Below are positions 56,210 to 64,000 of a stretch of 64,000 bases of DNA, piece by piece (position 1 is the first letter of the stretch; each line of letters begins with the position of its first letter). The translations under genes were made by a program, and so were the position numbers. The notes under the pieces are model-generated. The model saw only the letters and a list, made by a program, of their open reading frames with translations. It was not told where the DNA came from and searched no databases. The stretch spans positions 246,832-310,831 of the forward strand of contig JASANH010000230.1 of assembly GCA_030248295.1 (NCBI GenBank), read 5' to 3'. This stretch comes from Mesodorylaimus sp. YZB2_4 (taxonomy: Eukaryota > Nematoda > Enoplea > Dorylaimida > Dorylaimidae).

Positions 56210-56725
56210 CTATTCCGGTACCTGGGCTGCGTGGCTTGATTCGAACCTTACACCACAACGCAGTTGGTTCAGTGTGTTAGCACGAGAACCTGACTGTTTC
56301 ATTGGCGTCGCGAACGGTCACGTCTGCTTTTGATTGCAGCACGAGGATCGCCGGTTCTTCGTTGGTCGTCTGAGTATTTGCCAGCTGCATTTATTCAGCG
56401 CCGAAGATTATTATTCTATACACGTCATCAACTATTCACTGATCTATCCGTCGACGGTACTACCGACGTGCTGGTTGCACCTGCTGACGAAAGTTGGCAG
56501 TTGTTGCTGTAAGTCAGCTGAGTTTTAATTCTGTGTGTGTTTTGCGTGTCTGGTTCCATAGGGACCAGACGCGATTTTCGTCTGATTCGTGTGGACTGCG
56601 ATTTGTTTTCTTTTTCATCGTTCTACTCACACGTTTATTCTAACTTCTCACTTCTAACTCGCCGACAAGTCGAAATATTCCGGTAAGGTCTGTTTTGACA
56701 TTCTATCATCGATCGTCAAAGCACC

Positions 56726-59700
56726 ATGTCTCACGACCCTGGTGCTCGTGGCCGTGGCCGTGGTTATTTTGGTCCGCCTCAACATGGCTACAATACGCGT
56801 CAACAACTTCGGGCTGTCCCGCCAGTTGTTGATCATTCTGCGTCTACTCGCGATGTGCCGACGATGCAAGATGAATTGCATCGACCTCAGACCGGTTTGC
56901 CTGGTGTGCAAACACGACAACAGCCTAACGACGTTCGTCCGTCTTCAGTGCCTGCCCCGGCTATCTCTCATGCCGTAGCAGCTGGCACTAACCCGCAACC
57001 GACGAACATTATTCCGCCGGTTCAAACCTCGAATGCTGGTGCCCGAGATTGGATCGCCGACTTGGTCACGGGTTCGCTCCCTCGTGGTCCGAATCGTCGA
57101 CCTGGCCGAGTGGTCCCCGAACAAGAACAAAGTGTGGCACCTACTGGCGACGACAAGGCTGTAAGTAATAACATTACTGTGGCTACTGCGCATGCTAGCA
57201 CGGATCCGCCAGAGGCGCCTCCAGTGCAGCATCCGCCTGATTATCAGTTTGCTGTACCACCAAGTGCACTGAACATGTTAGAATGTTCAGATTTGCGCCT
57301 GTTGGCTCGTGTGGCTGTAGATTTAGGCTGGTTCGAATTGTGGCCGAGTGAACACCTTCGAAAGATCAATAAGTCGTCACTGCCGCATGCCGTTCGCCGC
57401 GAATTGTATCGGTATGGTATCGCATATTATTGGCTCACAAACAGCGAAAGGCCAGGTAAGGAAGTGCGCCCTATCGATTTAGTCATCCCTAGGGTTAACG
57501 ACCTTCGGATGGCTGCCAATGCATACTTCGCCGAATTCGGTTATTTCGACTTGGACCGATGCAATGCATTATTGCCCTTCCAACTCTACCAAGTCGCCGC
57601 GCCGAATTTGTGGAATCCAATCGATTTCTGGTGGAACCAATACCGATCTCGATTGGTATTCGCGACATCTGGCATCGACAGTACGACGGCTGGTCAACAA
57701 GACAACAGTCTTCGCCCGCCTGAACCAATCGAACGCACGTCAGCATCCACGCCAACGATTGGCATGAGTAAGTATGAGAAAGACTTACGGGATGCGATTG
57801 ATGCGATTTCAGGTGATGTGTATGACGAAGTGGCCATACACAATCACGAACCGACCGACAGTCATGTTCAGCCCCCTGGTCAACAGGGCCAATCAATTAA
57901 CGTCACATATCAACAGACGACGTCAAATGTGGCGAATGGTCAGCAAGTGGAGCGATCGATGACTCCATTTACGCAAGCCCAACGCGATTTGCGTATGGAC
58001 GAGCTGAATGCGGCTAAGCGTCAAATGGAGATCCAGCAGGCTCAAGCCAATCGACAAATCGGTCAACAACAGACGTTGGGCCCATTGGCACATCATGCCT
58101 CTGGAACCACGTTCGCCCCACCCGCGTACAATAATCCGAGTTCAATCCCTGCTACACAGGTCTTGAACCAACCGATTCAGTACACCTACAGTAACCCGAG
58201 TTCAATTCCTGTGGGACAGGTCTTGAACCATCCGAATTATGTCAACATTCAACAGCAATATCCGATGGTGCCTGCAGGTCATACTGTATTGTATGACGCG
58301 AATGGCACACCATTTTTGGTCAATCTACCGACGATCGGACAGACTGGTCATCCCGCTGTCCCAAGTGTGGCGCCCTCTATTTTGGCTCAACAACATGCGA
58401 CGACAGGTATGGTAGCATCTGCTTTTCAGCCGCCTGCTTCATCCTCCAAGGCACCGATGGCTACGAATCATTCGACTGCAGTCACTGGCTCTCGTCACCG
58501 CAATGCGGCTGGAGGGCACCCATCCGACGATGACCCCAGTGACGATGGTAGTTCCAGTGGCAGCGAACGCAGCAACAGAAGTCGAAACCGTCGTCGCCCG
58601 AAGGCCAAGAAATCTACCAAGTCCAAGAGCAACGTCACCCTACCCCCCATGCAACGATTAGACCCGTTTCGTGGTGGTATGGATGGCGAATTTCGAGTAT
58701 GGCTTCGTCAGTTTGAAAGTGCGATGGCCGCCGCTGACGACGAAACAAAGGTTATGTATTTTGGTAGTAGTATGAAAGATTCTGCCGCCACATCATGGGC
58801 TTTGCTCTCGTCTGACGAAAAAAAGTCATACGAGACAGCAAAGAACGCGATGTCTGCTATTTATGACCGACCATTGTCTGCTGAACAACGACGGTTGAAA
58901 TTTCAACGTTGTGTTCAGTCAGCATCGGAACCGGTCACCAAGTATTTGGAACGGTTGAGAGATCTGGGCGCACAATTGTACCCAGATCACTCCCCTGCAC
59001 AACTGAAAGACGAAATAGCTTTTCAGTTCACCTCAGGATTGGTTCAACCATTGAAACGACAAGTGACGAAGCAGGTTCTGGTCGAACCATCACCTGTCTC
59101 TCTGGAACGCCGAGTTCACCTTGCTTGCGAATTCGAAACGTATATCAAGGTTGAAACTGCTGGTCTGTCTGGCGCCAAGGCCATGATGGCAGCACAAGAA
59201 TTATTCAGTCCATCCGACGATTACTACAACCACGATGGCAATGGCCCGAATGGAGAGGAATCTGAAGGTGAGTCATCTTCCTCTAATTCAGACTCTTCCG
59301 TTCCCGCCGTCAGGTTCACCCGCCATCGTGACCGTGGATTCAAACGTTTCAACCAAACGTCGTCACGACCCCGGTACGATTCGAAAGGCCAATTTCGACC
59401 CCGTGGTCAATGGCGAGGAAGATACAGTACTCGCTATCGACACGACAGTGGTCAGGAATCGTATCGTCCCGACAAGAATCGATCGTCTGGTCACGATTTT
59501 CAACGATCCGACAAAACGGAATCGCGGCCTAGCGGCCGCGACCAAGGCCAGTATCGAAGCAACCGTCATCGATCATCGTCATACGATGGCTATCGATCTG
59601 CGTCTCGTGACCAGCCCAGATCTCGACATTCGTCCGAAAATCTTGGCCAAGTGAAATGTTTCAACTGCCAAGGTTTTGGTCATTTCGCCCGAAACTGCCC

Positions 59701-59866
59701 AAGCCCCTGTGGTAAGTGTGGTAGTTCTCGTCATCTTTCTAACGAATGTACGGCTGGTGGTCAAAATCGATCATCGACTATGAACTCTGGGTCAAACCTT
59801 AGTTCAGAGAAGTTGAGCCAGTCCAAATCGAAAGATACGGACTCGACTCTTCCAAAAAACGCCTAA
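56726..59866 (+). CDS. Gypsy gag polyprotein (1046 residues)
   Basis: Structural protein that forms the retroelement particle. The N-terminus is Arg/Gly-rich (DPGARGRGRGYFGPPQHG). Around residue 183 lies a helical LECSDLRLLARVAVDLGW block resembling a SAP-type fold (inference). The middle is Gln/Asn-rich with a duplicated NNPSSIPATQVLNQ / SNPSSIPVGQVLNH unit. The capsid (retrotrans_gag) region spans about residues 645-805 (LDPFRGGMDGEFRVWLRQFE, FTSGL). A basic Arg/Ser-rich tract is followed by two CCHC zinc knuckles at about 977-1010 (CFNCQGFGHFARNC and CGKCGSSRHLSNEC). It is long compared with common gypsy gags of 300-600 residues. The stop (59864-59866) lies in the -1 frameshift cassette. 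Confidence 0.92.
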   Translation: MSHDPGARGRGRGYFGPPQHGYNTRQQLRAVPPVVDHSASTRDVPTMQDELHRPQTGLPGVQTRQQPNDVRPSSVPAPAISHAVAAGTNPQPTNIIPPVQTSNAGARDWIADLVTGSLPRGPNRRPGRVVPEQEQSVAPTGDDKAVSNNITVATAHASTDPPEAPPVQHPPDYQFAVPPSALNMLECSDLRLLARVAVDLGWFELWPSEHLRKINKSSLPHAVRRELYRYGIAYYWLTNSERPGKEVRPIDLVIPRVNDLRMAANAYFAEFGYFDLDRCNALLPFQLYQVAAPNLWNPIDFWWNQYRSRLVFATSGIDSTTAGQQDNSLRPPEPIERTSASTPTIGMSKYEKDLRDAIDAISGDVYDEVAIHNHEPTDSHVQPPGQQGQSINVTYQQTTSNVANGQQVERSMTPFTQAQRDLRMDELNAAKRQMEIQQAQANRQIGQQQTLGPLAHHASGTTFAPPAYNNPSSIPATQVLNQPIQYTYSNPSSIPVGQVLNHPNYVNIQQQYPMVPAGHTVLYDANGTPFLVNLPTIGQTGHPAVPSVAPSILAQQHATTGMVASAFQPPASSSKAPMATNHSTAVTGSRHRNAAGGHPSDDDPSDDGSSSGSERSNRSRNRRRPKAKKSTKSKSNVTLPPMQRLDPFRGGMDGEFRVWLRQFESAMAAADDETKVMYFGSSMKDSAATSWALLSSDEKKSYETAKNAMSAIYDRPLSAEQRRLKFQRCVQSASEPVTKYLERLRDLGAQLYPDHSPAQLKDEIAFQFTSGLVQPLKRQVTKQVLVEPSPVSLERRVHLACEFETYIKVETAGLSGAKAMMAAQELFSPSDDYYNHDGNGPNGEESEGESSSSNSDSSVPAVRFTRHRDRGFKRFNQTSSRPRYDSKGQFRPRGQWRGRYSTRYRHDSGQESYRPDKNRSSGHDFQRSDKTESRPSGRDQGQYRSNRHRSSSYDGYRSASRDQPRSRHSSENLGQVKCFNCQGFGHFARNCPSPCGKCGSSRHLSNECTAGGQNRSSTMNSGSNLSSEKLSQSKSKDTDSTLPKNA

Positions 59867-62800
59867 AGGGCGATGTACCAGACAAGACTGGTATATCGCC
59901 CAAAACTTCTCGAATTTTTCCGACACCCCGTATTTTCTTCGTCTCGCCTGAAAACGTACCTAAACTTTCATACAAGTTTAGAGTATGTGAACCGCCGAAT
60001 GTCTGTCTTTCGCGAGATGGACGTTCCTTATCTTTGCCTACGAGTTCTCCATTGCCTCTGATTGACATCTCGATTCGAGGTTGGTCAACACGCGCCTATG
60101 TGGACAGTTGCGCCAGTATCTCACTCATCTCTGAAGGAGCCCTAAAAGGCATCTTTAAGGGAAAGTTTGATCGTGCGAAACTGGTCCCTGGCAACTTCGA
60201 TCATTGTATTGATGGCGATGGACAGGCAATGCCCGTCCTTGGTGTTACCCATTTGGACGTGAAAATTGGAGACAAGATTGCGACCGACACGCCCTTCTAC
60301 GTCTCAGAACGTGGTAAGTACACTGTTCTGCTAGGAGAAGACTTCAACGCTCAACGGCATCGATTCCAATATCGGTCCGACAGTGGTCAAATTCGATACA
60401 CGGCTGGCGAATTAGCTGGCGTATGCGTCCCAGTTCGACGAGCCCCGAAAGGCCTGCTTAAGTGCGCCGCACGATTGACAGAAACTGTTCGCCTTCGTGC
60501 ACGGCACCACGTCTTCGTCGAAGCTGTGGCTCCGAGATCCCTACATGGTCGAGACTTGTGCTTTGACCCCGTCTCGCCAGCACGACACGTCGCAGCCCCT
60601 CGTGGTGTTGCCCGCCCTGATTCATCAACTGGTAAGTTCTTACTTCCGTTGGTCAACTTGGCGAATGTGTCGGTGACTATTCCTAAATTCACGAGTTTGG
60701 GATTCCTCTCGGAGCTGGACCCCTTCCCTATCCGACAGGTGCTTGGCAGGGTTAAGGATGGCTATCTGAAGAACTGGGAAATGCATCATCCATTTATCCA
60801 GAGCGAGGATGCCCCGAAATTTCTTTTGGTGGAACCTCGACTGTCAGGACCGCCTGCTTATATGCAAGCAGAGTCATTTACGCCGACCGACCCTGAAGTC
60901 GAATTCTGGTATCCGGAACGTGGAAAATACGCGCAGAAGACAGAATTCACGCGTGATCCGGTTTGGCCACATAGGGTTGAGATTGATAGAACCGACCCAA
61001 CGAGACAAGATACTTTACTTTCCAGATTAAAGATTGGACACGATCAGTTGTCGGAACAAGATCGTGATCGAATCAAGAAATGTATCGCCGATAATTCCGA
61101 CGTCTTCACTCTGGATAAGAGCGAAATCGGTGGTACACCCTTGACGACGCATCACATCGACACGGGTGATGCGAAACCGATTATGGCCCGCCCACGACGA
61201 TTGGCCGAGAGTCAGAAGCACATCGTGCAGGAAGAAGTTGCGAAACTTCTTCGGCTCGGTTGGATTCGCCCATCGCGTTCGCCCTGGGCATCGCCGATCG
61301 TCATGGTGCGTAAGAAAAATGGCGACTGGCGAATGTGCATCGATTTCCGTGCACTCAACAATGTCACGAAAAAGGATGCGCATTCGCTACCTAATATTCA
61401 CGAAATGTTGGATACGCTTCGTGGTGCGAAATTCTTTTCGGTCTTTGACATGACATCTGGTTATAGTCAAATTCCGCTCGACCCCAAGACAGCCGAAAAG
61501 ACTGCTTTTATATGTCCTTTCGGTTTCTGGGAATACGTCAATATGCCATTCGGCTTGTGCAATGCACCCGCCGAGTTTCAACGGTGTATGGAATTGGCTT
61601 TATCGGGTTTGCTTTGGATTTATGTCCTCTGCTATTTGGATGACATAATAGTCTTCAGCAAAACCCTTGATGAGCATGTGGAACATCTGGAGAACGTCTT
61701 CGGTCGATTGCGCGAAGCCAACCTGAAATTGGAACCCTCGAAATGTTCGATCGGCATGGACAGCGTCGAATACCTTGGTCATAGGATCAGCGCCGAGGGT
61801 GTAAGTATGTCTGATGATGCGAGGGAAAAGGTAAGAAATTTTCCTATCCCCACAGACACACAGCAATTGCATCATTTTATGGGTTTGGCCTGCTATTATC
61901 GTTCTTTCGTTGAAGGATTCTCTCGTAGAACGAAAGCTCTGCGAGATCTCCTCAAAGCGACATCGACCTGGGAATGGACCGACGTTCACCAGAAAGAATT
62001 TGAAGATCTTAGGAACGCACTGGTATCTCATCCAGTCATGCGTTTCGTCGATTATTCACTGCCATTCCGACTCAGTACCGATGCCAGTAATCACTCGATC
62101 GGTGCTGTGTTGGAACAGTATCTTCCCGACAAACCGAGGAAGTCATGGGCTATTGGCTATGCTTCTCGCACGCTCAATGATGCTGAGAAACGATATCCCA
62201 CTATTGACCGAGAATGCCTCGCGATCATTTGGGGTATCAAGCATTTCCGTCACTACCTGCATGGTCGCCCATTTGAAGTTTACACCAATCACAAGCCTCT
62301 GCTCTATTGGTACAAAGAGAAAGATCTCGAAGGCCGCAGAGGTAAGTCGCTTCTACAACTCCAGGATTACACCTTTAGCATAACCCATGCCAAAGGGTGT
62401 AATAATGGAGCCACCGACTGTCTATCTCGTCTGCCTGCAGCTGATGCAGTGCTATTTGCAGCACTATCGCCAAAGCAGCATTGCCTCGAATGTGGCCCTG
62501 CCGCCCTTTTGGCTTTAGTTCCGTTGGTTGGCTCCACCGATTCAGATTCTGGGTTCTCCGATGGGGAACCTGCCCCTGATTTGACGACTACCAACAGAAA
62601 TGTGGTTCCTGCCTCACAGTCACCACAGGCTCGATTTTCTGCCCCAATGGAGACAGAACCCGATGTATCGCCTTCTGTTATCCAAGGAATTTTGCCTGTA
62701 CCTTTACCCGAGAATTGGTTGGACAATTTCGTCAATCTGACCGATTCATCCAGTCTTGGTACAATTGCGGAGCAAAACGAATTCGTCGATCCTGATGGTA

Positions 62801-64000
62801 TGTTCTGTGACTATGCCAATGCTATCGCCGATGCTCAGCATGTGCCTGGTGCTCATGTTTGGCTTACCGACTCGACTCTAGATGGTGATAATGACGCCTC
62901 TCTAGAGCTGGGTGTGCAACCGGATGCAAACCTATCCGATGATTCTGATTCCGAGTGCGATTTGGAATTGATCGATGAGTTGGATCCGACTGATCAAGTG
63001 GAATCCGACAAATTAGGCATCGACGTCAAACAACTTGCGTCCGACGCGATTTCTGATGCCCCGTCTCGGCAGACATTACTAAAGTTACAACGAGACGATC
63101 CCGAACTGTCATCGATCATAGCGTATTTGGATGGTGATCTCAACCAACCACAGAAAATCGCCAAGCTCGCCCAGGACTATCTTTTGGACGAAGATGGTAT
63201 CCTGAATCACCGATGGAATCATGCGGGTAAGTTAGTTGAGGGTAAGCACATTCATGATCGTGTGGTTATTCCTCCTGACTTACGCCAATTTATATTCGAT
63301 GCTGCCCATCGGGATGCTAATCACCCTGGGTTTGAGAGATTATTTTCAGCACTTCGCTGTAAGTTCTTTTGGTCGACGATGCGTCGTGATCTACGCCGAT
63401 GGTGTGCCGAGTGTAGCACCTGCGCCCGCTACAAAGCGCCTCATCGATACGAGCGCCCGCCGATGGAAATCATCAAGCGGACGGCACCTTTCGACACCAT
63501 TGCGATTGATGTTCAAGGTCCTTTCCCGATCTCTGAACATGGCAATCGTTTCGTCGTCGTGATCATGTGCATCTTCACCAAATGGGCTGAAGCTTATGCA
63601 GTGCCTGATCAGAAAGCCGCTAGGATTGCGCGATTGCTAGTAGACGGTTGGATTACCCGTCATGGGTCTCCACGCATTCTACTTAGTGATCGTGGCTCCA
63701 ATTTCCTTTCAAAGCTGGTCTTAAGGCTTTGCAAGGACCTGGGAGTGAAGAAAGTATCGACTACCCCGTATCATCCTCAGTGCAATGGCAACGTTGAAAA
63801 CCTGAACAAGTTGATTGGGTTTTCAATGGCTTGCTATGTGTTACCCGATCAGAAGAATTGGGATAACCGATTGCAACTGATTATGATGCATTATCGACAT
63901 ACACCACATACAACAACTGGTGTCTCGCCGTATCTCATGTGTCATGGCCGTGATCCGCCAACGACACTTGACTCTTTATTATCTCGACCTCAGTCCGCGC
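59803..64000 (+). CDS. Gypsy pol polyprotein (partial, reached by -1 frameshift)
   Basis: The -1 frame relative to gag is open from 59803 to the end of the window (about 1,400 codons). Domains: protease around 60060-60400, with active-site position VDSCASISLIS (Asp at 60103). Reverse transcriptase about 61180-61830 (FDMTSGYSQIPL; YLDD at 61633-61644). RNase H about 62040-62430 (STDASN, REC, TDCLSR). A 200-residue acidic, low-complexity linker. Integrase from about 63050: HHCC zinc finger (HRDANHPG … CAECSTCARY) and the DD35E core with Asp 63508, Asp 63688 and Glu 63796. The C-terminus and 3' LTR lie beyond the window. Protease has DSC where retropepsins have DTG or DSG. Confidence 0.93.
59854..59901 (+). 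promoter_or_regulatory. -1 programmed ribosomal frameshift signal (slippery site plus hairpin)
   Basis: The gag codons AAA AAC preceded by A form the heptamer A AAA AAC (59854-59860) in the correct phase. A spacer of 7 bases (59861-59867) includes the gag stop. GGGCGATGTACCAG (59868-59881) then pairs with CTGGTATATCGCCC (59888-59901) as 14 bp with one G-U, closing a 6-base loop. Slippage by -1 leads into the pol frame. Confidence 0.85.

Larger units (their letters stand above)
55940..56252 (+). mobile_element. 5' LTR of a gypsy element
   Basis: Starts tgtgcacacg and ends ccttaca, supported by alignment with the solo LTR at 52081-52391. It contains a TATA box and a polyadenylation signal in the expected order. 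The exact 3' limit could be three bases further (…cacca). A candidate primer-binding site (ttggcgtcgcgaacgg, from about 56302) is some 50 bases downstream, which is further than usual. Confidence 0.8.
55940..64000 (+). mobile_element. Ty3/gypsy LTR retrotransposon, 5' LTR through integrase (truncated by window end)
   Basis: Order is LTR, leader (56253-56725), gag, then pol with protease, reverse transcriptase, RNase H and integrase, the Ty3/gypsy order. Both frames are open with no stop seen, so the copy looks intact up to the window edge. It is in opposite orientation to the SLC5 gene and lies just upstream of the symporter exons. A related relic lies at 20565-22178 and a solo LTR at 52081-52391. 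Confidence 0.95.

Noticed and set aside
56726..57232. Secondary frames on both strands within gag
   Set aside because: Shadows of the 1046-residue gag frame, caused by its codon composition.

Overview
This is a eukaryotic, repeat-rich window from an invertebrate animal genome. Evidence for this: coding regions are broken by short GT-AG introns (46 to 309 bases) with TTTTCAG-type acceptors. Animal-specific families are present (DEG/ENaC channels, a rhodopsin-like receptor, a receptor-type tyrosine phosphatase fold, an SLC5 symporter). Much of the rest is Ty3/gypsy, PIF/Harbinger and non-LTR element sequence. An ecdysozoan such as a tardigrade or nematode would fit the lineage-specific channel expansion and tiny introns, but this is inference; the phylum cannot be fixed from the sequence alone.

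Layout. 1-9 kb: two intronless DEG/ENaC genes on the minus strand (1228-2949, 7122-8843) flank a six-exon gene on the plus strand (4506-5968) for a membrane-anchored tyrosine-phosphatase-like protein that lacks the catalytic cysteine. 11.5-23.4 kb: three more DEG/ENaC copies on the plus strand, one frameshifted (11815-13592), one intact (15672-17438) and one truncated duplicate (22785-23396), with two overlapping gypsy gag relics (19.7-22.2 kb) between them. 24.4-26.8 kb: weakly supported small spliced genes. 26.9-30.2 kb: diverged G/T-rich repeats and a 651-base foldback element with nearly perfect 129-base arms. 31.0-33.2 kb: a transposon-like unit with a three-exon MADF/BESS-like gene. 33.38-36.59 kb: a complete PIF/Harbinger transposon with perfect 38-base inverted ends, a three-exon transposase and an antisense MADF accessory gene. 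36.8-38.9 kb: a broken non-LTR element. 44.0-46.1 kb: a 103-base tandem array abutting a truncated gypsy fragment. 49.9-50.8 kb: an intronless GPCR. 52.1-55.6 kb: a solo LTR, the 3' exons of an SLC5 gene and, within one of its introns, an MPPE1/PGAP5-like gene with one frameshift. 55.9-64.0 kb: a large gypsy element with 5' LTR, gag and open pol running off the window.

How it fits together. The host content is a local DEG/ENaC cluster plus a few single-copy genes, heavily interleaved with mobile DNA. The most striking molecular signal is at the gag-pol junction of the last element. There a textbook -1 ribosomal frameshift cassette (A AAA AAC heptamer, 7-base spacer, 14-bp hairpin with one G-U pair, 6-base loop) joins gag to a pol frame that stays open to the window end. 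Other notable points are the pseudophosphatase, the intact Harbinger with antisense MADF gene, the phosphoesterase gene nested in the symporter, and a T-run at which a DEG/ENaC gene needs a -1 shift to stay open. I see no CRISPR array, bacterial operon, rRNA or clearly functional tRNA gene.
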